From positions 293,278 to 357,277 of the forward strand of contig NZ_JADKRX010000003.1 of assembly GCF_015350975.1 (NCBI RefSeq): DNA of 64,000 bases, in the 5' to 3' direction. Source of the DNA: Curtobacterium sp. VKM Ac-1395. Its GTDB lineage: Bacteria > Actinomycetota > Actinomycetes > Actinomycetales > Microbacteriaceae. The translations under genes were made by a program, and so were the position numbers. Shown one piece after another: positions 42,371 through 50,945 of the stretch; within the stretch, counting starts at the first letter, position 1, and every line of letters begins with the position of its first letter. Under the pieces are notes generated by a model, which ran no database searches, was not told the origin of the DNA, and saw only the letters and a list, made by a program, of their open reading frames with translations.

Positions 42371-42387
42371 CTGGTGGTGCGACTACG

Positions 42388-42462
42388 TGGGGCGGGCGGG
42401 ACTCGAACCCGCGAATCGTTCCGTTATGAGCAGACTGCCTTGACCAGCTTGGCTACCGCCCC
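42388..42462 (-). tRNA. tRNA with anticodon CAT (Met, elongator; Ile2 not excluded)
   Basis: On the minus strand: acceptor GGGGCGG, D-arm GCC..GGC, anticodon loop CTCATAA, T-arm GCGGG-TTCGAGT-CCCGC, acceptor CCGCCCC, A73. No CCA encoded. The anticodon stem has one G-A mismatch at its top. CAT is shared by elongator Met and lysidine-modified Ile2. Confidence 0.9.
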
Positions 42463-42474
42463 TCGTCGGCAGGC

Positions 42475-43677
42475 CTAGGCCACCGGCTCCCCACGATACA
42501 GCGCCTCGAACGTGGCGAGCGTGCGGTTGATGTCGTGCGCTTCGATCATGGCCAGGCTGCGCCCCCGCAGCGCGACGTAGTCCTCGTCGGACGCGGTCAG
42601 GACGAGCGCGAGCTTCGCGGCGAGGTCCTGCTCGTCGCCCGGCTCGAACAGGTACCCGTTGCCGTCGATGAGGTGCGGCAGGGCCATCGAGTTCGCCGCG
42701 ACGACGGGCAGGCCGGACGCCATGCCCTCGAGCGAGGCGATGCTCTGCAGCTCGGCGGTCGAGGGCATCGCGAAGACGGTGGCGTTCGTCAGCGCGCGGT
42801 ACTTGACCTCGTCGGAGACGAACCCGAGGAAGGTGACACGGTCCTCGATACCGAGCTCCTTCGCCTGGGCGGTCAGCTTCGGGATCATCTCGCCGTCGCC
42901 GACGATGGTGATCGTGGCGTGGAGTTCCGCCGGCAGCAGCGGCAGTGCCCGGAACAGGACGTCGAGGTTCTTCTCCGGGGCGACGCGTCCGACGAACACG
43001 ATGTCGTTGCCGACGGGGCGTCCTTCGCGGGCCATGTACCGGGAGGCGTCGATGCCGCAGGAGATCGCGAGGACGCGCTGCCCGGCGATCGCCTTGCGGA
43101 GGTAGTCCGCCGCGAGGTTCGTCGGCGTGGAGATGACGTCGGCGAGCCGGTAGGTCTTCGCGGCGTCGTTCCAGGCGATCTTCAGCGCGATCGGCAGCGT
43201 GAAGCGCCCGAACGGCGTGTACTCGAGCAGGTTCTCCGGCATGAAGTGGTTCGTCGCGATGATGCGGATGCCGCGGTCGTGGGCTTCGCGGGCGACGCCG
43301 CGGCCGATGATGATGTGCGACTGGATGTGCACGACGTCGGGCTTGATCGCGTCGATCAGCGGTGCGACGTGTCGGCGCACCGTCCAGGGCCAGGCGAAGC
43401 GCAGCCAGGCGTGGAGCGGCCACTTGTAGGACGGCAGCCGGTGCACGGTGAGGGTGACGCCGTGGTGCTCTTCCTCGTACGTGCCGTGGTGGCGGTTGGC
43501 GGCCGGGGCGATGATGTGGACCTCGTGGCCGCGTTCGGCCAGGCCGACGGCGAGCTGCTCGGTGAAGGTCGCGGCACCGTTCACGTCCGGTGCGAACGTG
43601 TCGGCGGCCATGAGGACCCGGAGCGGGTGGTGCTCCGCCGGGTGGTCCTGCGGTACGGGGGTGGCGTCTGCTGACAC
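42475..43677 (-). CDS. Glycosyltransferase, GT4 family
   Basis: A 400-residue GT-B enzyme. LRVLMAADTFAPDVNGAATF starts the acceptor domain, VHIQSHIIIGRGVAREAHD and TNHFMPENLLEYTPFGRF follow. The donor domain has IVFVGRVAPEKNLDVLFRAL, TIVGDGEMIPKLTA and EGMASGLPVVAANSMALPHL with the EX7E-like end. This pattern resembles PimB/MgtA-type mannosyl or glucosyl transferases of lipoglycan synthesis. GTG 43677 is preferred because a TAGCGT box (43752-43757) lies inside the longer frame from 43779. Confidence 0.88.
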   Translation of the reverse strand: MSADATPVPQDHPAEHHPLRVLMAADTFAPDVNGAATFTEQLAVGLAERGHEVHIIAPAANRHHGTYEEEHHGVTLTVHRLPSYKWPLHAWLRFAWPWTVRRHVAPLIDAIKPDVVHIQSHIIIGRGVAREAHDRGIRIIATNHFMPENLLEYTPFGRFTLPIALKIAWNDAAKTYRLADVISTPTNLAADYLRKAIAGQRVLAISCGIDASRYMAREGRPVGNDIVFVGRVAPEKNLDVLFRALPLLPAELHATITIVGDGEMIPKLTAQAKELGIEDRVTFLGFVSDEVKYRALTNATVFAMPSTAELQSIASLEGMASGLPVVAANSMALPHLIDGNGYLFEPGDEQDLAAKLALVLTASDEDYVALRGRSLAMIEAHDINRTLATFEALYRGEPVA

Positions 43678-43751
43678 GGCGGGCGTCGTCCTCTCCTGGG
43701 CCTTCTTCCGGTACCGGTGCTGCTCGGGTGCCGGGATGGTCTGGGCTTGGA

Positions 43752-43757
43752 ACGCTA
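43752..43757 (-). promoter_or_regulatory. Putative -10 box of the GT4 gene
   Basis: TAGCGT on the minus strand, 74 bp before the GTG at 43677. It would give a leader of about 65 nt containing AGGAGAGG before the start. Confidence 0.4.
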
Positions 43758-43808
43758 CCGTACCGCTCGGTCCGGCCACGTCAGCCGCGCGGCTGACGTG
43801 TGGGCGGC

Positions 43809-44723
43809 CTAGCGCCGCGCTTCCGGGTGGTGTTTCGCGAGCAGGAACACCCCGGTGACGGCGATCGCGGCGGCGACCACGAACCCGAGCACGGCGACGA
43901 CCGGGGCCCCGTCGGCCTCGTTCAGCACGATGACCCCGATGCCGACGGCCACGATCGGGTCGACGACGGTGAGCCCGGCGATGACCAGGTCGGCCGAGCC
44001 CGCCGAGTACGCGTTCTGCACGAAGTACCCGCCGAGGGACGCCGCGACGACGACCCCGACGATGGCCAGCACGGTGACCCAGTCGAACGTGTGGTTGACG
44101 AAGCGGTTCAGGGTGACCTTGGCGAGCGTCGCGACGAAGCCGTAGAGCACGCCGGCGCCGATGATGTAGTAGAGCGCGCTCTTGTGCTTCGCGACGACCC
44201 GGAACGACACCAGCACCAGGACCAGCACGACCGCCAGGACCACCAGGACCGTGACGAGTTCGCCGCGCGTGATCGCCGTCTCACGGCCGACGAACGCCGC
44301 GATGCAGACGAAGATGCCGACGCCGACGATGCAGGTCCACACGGCGCGGCGGGCGGCCTGGCCGAGCGGCACACCGGACGACCGCGACGAGAACCACGTC
44401 GTGATGACGAGCGCGACGGCACCGAGCGGCTGCACGACGATCAACGGCGCGAACGTGATGCTGACGAGCTGGAGGACGACGGCGATCCCGAGCATGAGCG
44501 TGCCGAGCACCCAGTACCCGCTGCCGACCAGCGCCATGACGTGTCGGATGCTGAGGCCCTGCGACTGCTTGCCGAGCCGGGCCTCGACCCGCTTGACCCC
44601 GCGGCTCTGGAACTGCGCGCCGAGCGACAGGAACACCGCGCCGACCAGGGCCACAGGGATCATCAGCGCCTGGAACGGCGTCAGGTTGCTCACTGCGGCG
44701 GGCAGCTGGAGGTCCGGCGTCAC
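43809..44723 (-). CDS. DMT-superfamily transporter
   Basis: A 304-residue protein with about nine TM segments. LMIPVALVGAVFLSLGAQFQ begins TM1, GSGYWVLGTLMLGIAVVLQL TM2, and FAPLIVVQPLGAVALVITTW TM3, which recall NIPA/EamA-type carriers. A second half with NAYSAGSADLVIAGLTVVDP and a basic end HHPEARR follows. GTG 44723 has TACCCT (44730-44735) exactly 6 nt upstream. Divergent from peptide deformylase. Substrate unknown (Mg2+ or metabolite). Confidence 0.82.
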   Translation of the reverse strand: MTPDLQLPAAVSNLTPFQALMIPVALVGAVFLSLGAQFQSRGVKRVEARLGKQSQGLSIRHVMALVGSGYWVLGTLMLGIAVVLQLVSITFAPLIVVQPLGAVALVITTWFSSRSSGVPLGQAARRAVWTCIVGVGIFVCIAAFVGRETAITRGELVTVLVVLAVVLVLVLVSFRVVAKHKSALYYIIGAGVLYGFVATLAKVTLNRFVNHTFDWVTVLAIVGVVVAASLGGYFVQNAYSAGSADLVIAGLTVVDPIVAVGIGVIVLNEADGAPVVAVLGFVVAAAIAVTGVFLLAKHHPEARR

Positions 44724-44729
44724 GGGTCG

Positions 44730-44756
44730 AGGGTACCGTCCTGCTCCCGATAACCT
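44730..44756. promoter_or_regulatory. Back-to-back -10 boxes of the DMT and def genes
   Basis: TACCCT on the minus strand (44730-44735) and TAACCT on the plus strand (44751-44756), each exactly 6 nt before its GTG or ATG. Both genes appear to be leaderless and share a 39-bp divergent gap. Confidence 0.6.
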
Positions 44757-44762
44757 GGGTGA

Positions 44763-45338
44763 ATGGCCGTCCTCCCGATCCGGATCACCGGTGAACCCGT
44801 CCTGCACGAACCCGCCGAAGCGGTCACCGTCTTCGACGACGACCTGCGCGCCCTGGTGCAGGACATGTTCGAGACGATGGACCTGGCGCCGGGCGTCGGG
44901 CTGGCCGGGCCGCAGGTCGGGGTCGGCAAGCGCCTGTTCGTGTACTCGTACGTCGATGACGACGGCGTGCACTGGCGTGGCGTCGCGGTGAACCCCGTCC
45001 TGTGGATCACTCCCCCGGAACCAGAGTCCGTGGAGGAACTCGACGAGGACGAGGAGTCCGAGGGCTGCCTCTCGGTGCCGGGTCTGCGCTTCCCGCTCCG
45101 CCGCTCGCAGGGCGCACTGCTCCGCGGGGTCGACGAGCACGGGGAACCGTTCGAGATCGAGGCCCACGGCTGGCTCGCCCGCGTCTTCCAGCACGAGTTC
45201 GACCACCTCGACGGGCTGCTCTACACGGACCGCCTCGTGCACCCGTGGGCGAAGCAGGTCCAGAAGGCGGTCAAGAAGCACAGCTGGGGCGGTCCCGGAC
45301 AGTCGTGGCTGCCCGGCCGCGACCACCCTGAGGGCTGA
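44763..45338 (+). CDS. def: Peptide deformylase
   Basis: Removes the N-formyl group from new proteins. 191 residues with the three motifs GVGLAGPQVG (44-53), EGCLS (Cys102) and QHEFDHLDG (His144, Glu145, His148) that bind the Fe/Zn. The C-terminal 30 residues (AKQVQKAVKKHSWGGPGQSW) are the actinobacterial extension. Probably leaderless from TAACCT. Confidence 0.96.
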   Translation: MAVLPIRITGEPVLHEPAEAVTVFDDDLRALVQDMFETMDLAPGVGLAGPQVGVGKRLFVYSYVDDDGVHWRGVAVNPVLWITPPEPESVEELDEDEESEGCLSVPGLRFPLRRSQGALLRGVDEHGEPFEIEAHGWLARVFQHEFDHLDGLLYTDRLVHPWAKQVQKAVKKHSWGGPGQSWLPGRDHPEG

Positions 45339-45359
45339 CGCCCCGGCCAGGAGGCCCAC

Positions 45360-45854
45360 TCAGCCCCGGTACGCCGCGATCGCGTCGTGCAGGTGGTCCA
45401 TCTCCGGGTGCCCCGGGCAGTACTCCGCCAGACCGGCCGCCACGTGCGCGTCGTGGTCCGACGTGATCGCGGTCGTCCAGGCACCGTGGCCCGTCACCGC
45501 ACAGGTCGTGGCGAGGTCCTCGAGCGAGGCGGCGCCGTCCGCTGCGCTGACCGCTGCCCGCTGCTGCGCCGAGGCCTCGGTCCCGGTGATGCGTTCGGCA
45601 CGGCAGTCCGAGCGGGCGTCCTTCCACGCGGCGGAGTACGTCGTGTAGGTCTCGGTGCGGTCGGAGTCGTCGACGCGGCAGACGAACGCGAAGACGATCG
45701 GTGCGGTGCCCGAGGCCTCGACCTGCGACGAGGGGGTGCTGTCGACGGCGTCCTCGGGCTCGGACTCCGCCTGCACCGTGCACCCGGCGAGACCGCACGC
45801 CACGAGCACCGCGGCGGAGAGCGCTGCGACGGTGGTACGGCGGACAGAGAGCAC
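45360..45854 (-). CDS. Secreted lipoprotein, unknown function
   Basis: 164 residues with a lipoprotein signal peptide ending VLVACGLAGC. The mature part starts with an acidic Ser/Pro linker, then a domain of about 110 residues with four Cys (FVCRVDD, RSDCRAE, TTCAVTG, EYCPGHP) that may form two disulfides. GTG 45854 has TAGCGT (minus strand, 45861-45866) exactly 6 nt upstream. Convergent with def. Confidence 0.75.
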   Translation of the reverse strand: MLSVRRTTVAALSAAVLVACGLAGCTVQAESEPEDAVDSTPSSQVEASGTAPIVFAFVCRVDDSDRTETYTTYSAAWKDARSDCRAERITGTEASAQQRAAVSAADGAASLEDLATTCAVTGHGAWTTAITSDHDAHVAAGLAEYCPGHPEMDHLHDAIAAYRG

Positions 45855-45943
45855 CTGTGAACGCTAACAGGTAGGAGCCGCCACCACATGGGCAGCGGCT
45901 CCGAACCGGGAGCGCCGAGCGCACGAACGCGCCCTGGGACACG

Positions 45944-45972
45944 AAAAGGCCCCCACCTGACGGTGAGGGCCT
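45944..45972 (-). terminator. Rho-independent terminator downstream of tRNA-Asn
   Basis: On the minus strand AGGCCCTCACC-GTCA-GGTGGGGGCCT, one mismatch, followed by TTTTCG: a stem of 11 with a short T-run, 5 bp past the tRNA. Confidence 0.85.
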
Positions 45973-45976
45973 GACG

Positions 45977-46049
45977 CTCCCCGAGTTGGACTCGAACCAA
46001 CAACCTGCCGGTTAACAGCCGGCTGCTCTGCCAATTGAGCTATCGAGGA
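45977..46049 (-). tRNA. tRNA-Asn (anticodon GTT)
   Basis: On the minus strand: acceptor TCCTCGA, D-arm AGCTCAATTGGCAGAGC, anticodon stem-loop GCCGG-CTGTTAA-CCGGC, T-arm TTGGTTCGAGTCCAA, acceptor TCGGGGA, G73. No CCA encoded. Confidence 0.96.
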
Positions 46050-46176
46050 TCAGCTGCCCTGCCGGAACCGGTCTGGACAACGGGTAACAGCATAGCAGGA
46101 CATCGAACGGCACCCGCGCATCCGACACGCACCCCGGGCGCGCCGCCCGGACGGCCCGGGGCAGCGCGGTCGGCGA

Positions 46177-47187
46177 TCAGTAGCCGGCGGCCGGGTCCAC
46201 GACGCCGACGAAGCCCTCGCCGGACTCCGTCAGGAACGCCGTCACGTTGTGCCGCACCCGCTCCGCGAGCAGTGGCTCCACCATCTCCGGGGTGTCGGCC
46301 TGGTGCGGGGTGATGACGACACCGGGGGCGTCCCACAGCGGGTGGCCGTCGGGCAGCGGCTCCGGGTCGGTCACGTCGAGGCCGGCGCCGGCGATGTCCC
46401 CGGCGTGCAGGGCATCGACCAGGGCGTCGGTGTCGACGAGGCCACCGCGGGCGATGTTGACGAGCCGGGCGGAGGGCTTCATCAGTGCGAACTGCGCCGC
46501 GCCGAGGAGCTTCGACGTGTCGTCGGTCATCGCGGCGGCGATCATCAGGACGTCGGCGTCCGGCAGCACGGCGTCGAGCTGGTCCGTCGTCACGGTGCGG
46601 GCGGCTCCTGGCACCGGTGCGGAGGAGCGGCGGACCACGGTCACGTCGACCTCGAACGGGGCGAGCAGCCGGAGGTACTCCAGCGCGATGCCCCCGGCAC
46701 CGATGACCACCACGGAGCGGCCGTAGAGCGAGACGCCCTCGGGCTCGGTCCCCCACGACCGCACCCGGGCACGCTTCGGCAGGACCCGCAGTGTGGCGAG
46801 GGTCAGCGCGAGCGCGTGCTCGGCCACGGGCTCCGCGTAGGCGCCCTTGGCCGAGGTGAACAGCACGCGGTCACCGTGCTCACGGATCAGGTGGGCGAAG
46901 GCGTCGACCCCGGCGAAGGGCAGCTGCACCCAGGACACCGACGGCGCGGACTCGAGCGCCCGTGCGAGCCCGGACGGGTCGCGGGCGTCGAGCCAGACGA
47001 TCCCGCGGGTGTCCTCACCGAGGTCGGCTACCGTGCCGCCTGCCTCGGACACCGCCGACACGTGCAGGTCGGTCGGCGCCGGGAGGATCGCCACGGGGCC
47101 GGCCGCCGGCGTGCTCACGGGGAGCGGTGCTCCGGCGTCGGTGACGACGGCTCGGTGGCCGCGGGGCTGGACGTCGGTGTCGCTCAC
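46177..47187 (-). CDS. D-isomer-specific 2-hydroxyacid dehydrogenase
   Basis: A 336-residue NAD(P)-binding enzyme. YAEPVAEHALALTLATLRVL, the Rossmann motif YGRSVVVIGAGGIALEYLRL, ARLVNIARGGLVDTDALVDA with the catalytic Arg, GLDVTDPEPLPDGHPLWDAP with the Glu, and VVITPHQADTPEM with the His are all present. The first 30 residues are not conserved. GTG 47187 overlaps the stop of the ATPase gene (GTGA). Being last in a peptide-transporter operon is unusual for it; it may act on an imported hydroxy- or keto-acid. Confidence 0.88.
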   Translation of the reverse strand: MSDTDVQPRGHRAVVTDAGAPLPVSTPAAGPVAILPAPTDLHVSAVSEAGGTVADLGEDTRGIVWLDARDPSGLARALESAPSVSWVQLPFAGVDAFAHLIREHGDRVLFTSAKGAYAEPVAEHALALTLATLRVLPKRARVRSWGTEPEGVSLYGRSVVVIGAGGIALEYLRLLAPFEVDVTVVRRSSAPVPGAARTVTTDQLDAVLPDADVLMIAAAMTDDTSKLLGAAQFALMKPSARLVNIARGGLVDTDALVDALHAGDIAGAGLDVTDPEPLPDGHPLWDAPGVVITPHQADTPEMVEPLLAERVRHNVTAFLTESGEGFVGVVDPAAGY

Positions 47188-48116
47188 TGCTGCTCCTGTC
47201 GGGAGGTGCTGGTGCTGGTGCCGGCGGTCGCCGGGCGGCGGGGTGCGGCCGACCGGCGGGGAGCCCCGGCGGCGGCGGTCGTCGGGCGCTTCACCGGGCG
47301 TGCCGCGGTGGCGGCGAGCGTCCGGACGTACGGGTCGACGGGGCTGTCGAGGACCTCGTCGAAGGTGCCGAGGCCGACGAGTCGTCCCTCGGCCATGACG
47401 GCGACACGGTCGGCGAGTGCCCTGGCCTCGCGGAGGTCGCTCGACACGACGACCGCGGAGAACTGTCGGTTGCGCTGGAGGCTCGCGAGGGCCTCGAGCA
47501 CCGACTGGCGCACGAGCACGTCCACGCCGCGCGCGGGTTCGTCGGCGACGAGCAGCTGGGGTTCGAGGACGAGTGCCTGCGCGAGCGCCACGCGCTGCCG
47601 CTGCCCGCTCGAGAGCTCCCACGTGTTCAGCCGCATGACGCCGAGCGGCAGGTGCACGGCGTCGACGAGCCGCGCGACGATGAGCCCGGCTTCCTTGCGG
47701 TCGAAGCGGCGGTCCCGGGCGTAGATCGGTTCCGCGATGGCCTCGCCGACGGTCAGGTCGGGGCTCAGCCGGTCGGCGGCGTCCTGGGAGAGGTACCCGA
47801 TCCGTCCGGTCAGGCGGCCGAGGCGACGGGAGGACGGCCGCAGCCCGCGGATCCGCTGCCCGAGCACGGTGAGCTCGCCCCCGACGATGTGCCGTCGGTG
47901 CGCGCCCTCGCCCTCACCGCGGGCGCCGAGCTGGCCGGCCACGGCCGCCGCGAAGCTCGACTTGCCGGAGCCGGACTCGCCGAGGACCGCGAGGATCTCG
48001 CCGGTCCCGACGGTGAGGGTGATGCCGTCGACCGCCCGGATGGGCCGTCCGCCGGGGACCCGGTACTCGATGGAGACGTCGTCGGCGACGACCGCCGGGC
48101 CGTTGACCCCGCTCAT
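47184..48116 (-). CDS. ABC transporter ATP-binding protein, Opp/Dpp-type
   Basis: A 310-residue single ATPase. Walker A GESGSGKSSFAAAVAG, Q-loop IGYLSQDAADRLSPD, signature LSSGQRQRVALAQAL, Walker B QLLVADEPARGVDV. The family is the peptide/nickel group. The end is Ala/Pro/Arg/Thr-rich low complexity (~45 residues). ATG 48116 follows GGAGAGGG. It is separated from the double-ATPase gene by 146 bp with hairpins and coupled to the dehydrogenase. It lacks its own permease here. Confidence 0.85.
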   Translation of the reverse strand: MSGVNGPAVVADDVSIEYRVPGGRPIRAVDGITLTVGTGEILAVLGESGSGKSSFAAAVAGQLGARGEGEGAHRRHIVGGELTVLGQRIRGLRPSSRRLGRLTGRIGYLSQDAADRLSPDLTVGEAIAEPIYARDRRFDRKEAGLIVARLVDAVHLPLGVMRLNTWELSSGQRQRVALAQALVLEPQLLVADEPARGVDVLVRQSVLEALASLQRNRQFSAVVVSSDLREARALADRVAVMAEGRLVGLGTFDEVLDSPVDPYVRTLAATAARPVKRPTTAAAGAPRRSAAPRRPATAGTSTSTSRQEQQ

Positions 48117-48198
48117 GGAACCCTCTCCGCGCCGCCCCCTGGCGGCGCAGCGCGGACAGCGGGTGTCCGCGCGACGTACGTGGTGCTCTGGACACCAG

Positions 48199-48249
48199 CA
48201 CCCTGGAGGCTCGACCTGCGTCGTCGACGCGGGGCGGGCCTCCAGGGTG
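48199..48249 (-). terminator. Hairpin after the double-ATPase gene
   Basis: CACCCTGGAGGC (48199-48210) pairs with GCCTCCAGGGTG (48238-48249), 12 bp perfect, 13 bp past the stop. No T-run, so partial termination or processing between the transporter genes and the following ATPase is likely. Confidence 0.6.
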
Positions 48250-48262
48250 GGTGGACCGGGTG

Positions 48263-49948
48263 TCAGGACCCGGCGCGGTCCAGTCGTTCCAGCGTACGCC
48301 GTCGCTCCGCCTGCTCTGCCGGGTCCGGCACCGGCAGCGACGCCAGGAGCCGCTGCGTGTACGGGTGCTGCGGCGACCCGAGGACCTCCGCCGTCGTGCC
48401 CGTCTCGACGAGGTCGCCTCGGTAGAGCACGGCGATCCGGTCGGAGAGCGCGCCGACGACCGCCAGGTCGTGGCTGATGAACAGCGACGCGAAGCCGAAG
48501 TCCTGCTGCAGCTCGAGGAAGAGCTCCAGGACGCGGGCCTGCACCGAGACGTCGAGCGCGCTCGTCGGCTCGTCGGCGATGAGCAGCTTCGGCCGGAGCG
48601 CGAGCGACCGGGCGAGCGAGGCGCGCTGGCGCTGCCCACCGGAGAGCTCGTGCGGGTACCGGTCGCCGTACGCGGCGGGCAGCTGGACGGCCTCCATCAG
48701 CTCGTCGACCTGCTTGCGCGCGGCCCGGGGCGACGACGCGACCCCGTGCACGACGAGTGGCTCGGCGACGCACTCGGCGATCGTCAGCAGCGGGTTGAAC
48801 GATGTCGCCGGGTCCTGGAAGACGAACCCGATGTCCTTGCGCAACCGCTTGAAGTCCCGCTCCTTGTACCCGAGCATCTCGGTGCCGAGCACGTTGAGGG
48901 ACCCGCCGGTGATCTTCGTCAGGCCGGCGATCGCCCGGCCGATGGTGGTCTTGCCGGAGCCGGACTCCCCCACCAGGCCGAGGACCTCGCCGGGCCGGAT
49001 CGCCAGGTCGACGCCCTTGACCGCGCGGAACGCCGGGGCGCCGAAGCGGCCGGGGTACTCGATCTCCAGGCCCTTCGCCGAAACGACGGGTGCGACGTCC
49101 TCGGTGATGAGGGCACGACGGGCGACACCGGTGCTTGCCTCGAGCCGGGGCACGGCTGCGAGCAGGCGCTTCGTGTAGTCGGCCTGCGGGTCGCCGAAGA
49201 GCTGGGCGACCGGGGCCTCCTCGACGATCTCGCCCTGGTACATCACGGCGACGCGGTCGGCCAGGTCGGCGACGACACCCATGTTGTGCGTGATGATGAC
49301 GATCGCTGCGCCGAACTCGTCACGGCAGCGACGCAGCAGGTCGAGGATCTCGGCCTGCACCGTCACGTCGAGGGCGGTGGTCGGCTCGTCGGCGATGATG
49401 ACGCTCGGCTCGAGGGCCAGGGCGCTCGCGATCACGACGCGCTGCTTCTGCCCGCCGGAGAACTGGTGCGGGTAGTGGTCGACGCGCTGCTCGGGGTCGG
49501 GGATGCCGACGCGGCGCAGGTAGTCGATCGCCTTGACGCGCGCTTCTTTCCTGGAGACACCGCCGTGCGCCCGCAGGCCCTCGGCGATCTGCCACCCGAC
49601 CGTGAAGACCGGGTTGAGTGCCGTCGACGGCTCCTGGAACACCATCGCGCCGGCCGTCCCACGGAGCTCCCGCAGCTTCTGCGCGCCGACGGACACGACG
49701 TCGGTGCCGTCGAGGAACACGGCACCGCCGAGCGTCGCCGTCTCCGGCATCAGCCGCAGCATGCTGCGCGCGGTCACGGACTTGCCCGAGCCGGACTCGC
49801 CGACCAGGGCCAGGACCTCGCCGGGTCGGACGTCGATGCTGACGCCCTTGACCGCGTCGACGGCGCCGCCGTCGGTGGTGAAGGTGACGGTGAGGTCGTC
49901 GACGACGACCACCGGCTCGTTCTGGAGGCTCGTGGTTGCGTCGGTCAT
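48263..49948 (-). CDS. Double ABC ATPase for peptide uptake (DppD-DppF fusion type)
   Basis: 561 residues with two complete ATPase domains. Domain 1: GESGSGKSVTARSML, QFSGGQKQRVVIASAL, VIIADEPTTALDV. Domain 2: GESGSGKTTIGRAIAG, ELSGGQRQRASLARSL, LLIADEPTSALDV. Each ends with the peptide-transporter tail (DPQADYTKRLLAAVP; SPQHPYTQRLLASLP). It drives the two permeases upstream; ATG 49948 overlaps the permease stop (ATGA). Confidence 0.93.
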   Translation of the reverse strand: MTDATTSLQNEPVVVVDDLTVTFTTDGGAVDAVKGVSIDVRPGEVLALVGESGSGKSVTARSMLRLMPETATLGGAVFLDGTDVVSVGAQKLRELRGTAGAMVFQEPSTALNPVFTVGWQIAEGLRAHGGVSRKEARVKAIDYLRRVGIPDPEQRVDHYPHQFSGGQKQRVVIASALALEPSVIIADEPTTALDVTVQAEILDLLRRCRDEFGAAIVIITHNMGVVADLADRVAVMYQGEIVEEAPVAQLFGDPQADYTKRLLAAVPRLEASTGVARRALITEDVAPVVSAKGLEIEYPGRFGAPAFRAVKGVDLAIRPGEVLGLVGESGSGKTTIGRAIAGLTKITGGSLNVLGTEMLGYKERDFKRLRKDIGFVFQDPATSFNPLLTIAECVAEPLVVHGVASSPRAARKQVDELMEAVQLPAAYGDRYPHELSGGQRQRASLARSLALRPKLLIADEPTSALDVSVQARVLELFLELQQDFGFASLFISHDLAVVGALSDRIAVLYRGDLVETGTTAEVLGSPQHPYTQRLLASLPVPDPAEQAERRRTLERLDRAGS

Positions 49949-50943
49949 GCTGCTGCCCCTTCCGCGCTGGTCGCCTTGTCGCGCGTGGAGACCAGCTGCT
50001 TCAGCCGCCGGCGCGCACGCAGACGGGGATCGGAGATGTCGTTGAGGCTCTCGCCGATGAACGTGACCCCGAGGACGAGCAGCACGATCGCGATGCCCGG
50101 GTAGACACCGGTCCACCAGACGCCGCTCGCGACGTCGGACAGTGCGCGGCTGAGGTCGTAGCCCCACTCGGCGCCCTGGGTCGGGCCGATGCCGAACCCG
50201 AGGAAGCCGAGGCCGGCCAGGGTCAGCACCGCATCGCTGGCGTTCAGGGTGAGGATGAGCGGCAGGGACCTCGTCGAGTTCCGCAGGACGTGCCGGGTCA
50301 TGATGCGCCACGGGTTCGTGCCGATCACGCGGGCCGACTCCACGAAGGCGTCGTTCTTCAGCCGGACGGCCTCGGCCCGGACCACGCGGAAGTACTGCGG
50401 GATGTAGACCACGGTGATCGAGATCGCCGCGGCCGTGATGCCGCCCCAGTAGTCCGAGTTGCCCCCGGACACCACGATCGAGACGACGATCGCGAGCAGC
50501 AGGGACGGGAAGGCGTAGATGGCGTCGGCGACGACCACGAGGACGCGGTCGAGCCAGCCGCCGATGTACCCGGAGACCATGCCGAGCACGACGCCGATCG
50601 CGATGGACACGACGACGGCGACGATGACGACGAGCACCGCGGTCCGTGCGCCGTAGACGACGCGGCTGAAGACGTCCAGCCCGCCGACCGTGGTGCCCCA
50701 GATGTGGTCGGCGCTCGGCGCACCGGTGCGCGGGAAGTTCGTGCCGTCCGCGGTCTGCTGGTCACCGAAGCCGTACGGCGCGATGAGCGGGGCGAAGACG
50801 GCGACGAGCAGGTACAGGGCGCAGATGACCACGCCGACGATGAGCATGGCGCGCTGCCATCCGGTGCTCCGACGGAGCTGGACGACGACGGGGAGCCGCT
50901 TCCAGAGCGGCTCGTGGCGGTCGACGAGGGTGATGTCGGACAT
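49945..50943 (-). CDS. ABC transporter permease, DppC-like
   Basis: A 332-residue permease with six TM. The N-terminal DppC pattern HIWGTTVGGLDVFSRVVYGA, then the EAA loop AEAVRLKNDAFVESARVIGT and a PLILTLNASDAVLTLAGLGF segment. Partner of the DppB-like permease; starts 2 bp after its stop. Confidence 0.93.
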   Translation of the reverse strand: MSDITLVDRHEPLWKRLPVVVQLRRSTGWQRAMLIVGVVICALYLLVAVFAPLIAPYGFGDQQTADGTNFPRTGAPSADHIWGTTVGGLDVFSRVVYGARTAVLVVIVAVVVSIAIGVVLGMVSGYIGGWLDRVLVVVADAIYAFPSLLLAIVVSIVVSGGNSDYWGGITAAAISITVVYIPQYFRVVRAEAVRLKNDAFVESARVIGTNPWRIMTRHVLRNSTRSLPLILTLNASDAVLTLAGLGFLGFGIGPTQGAEWGYDLSRALSDVASGVWWTGVYPGIAIVLLVLGVTFIGESLNDISDPRLRARRRLKQLVSTRDKATSAEGAAA

Positions 50944-50945
50944 CG

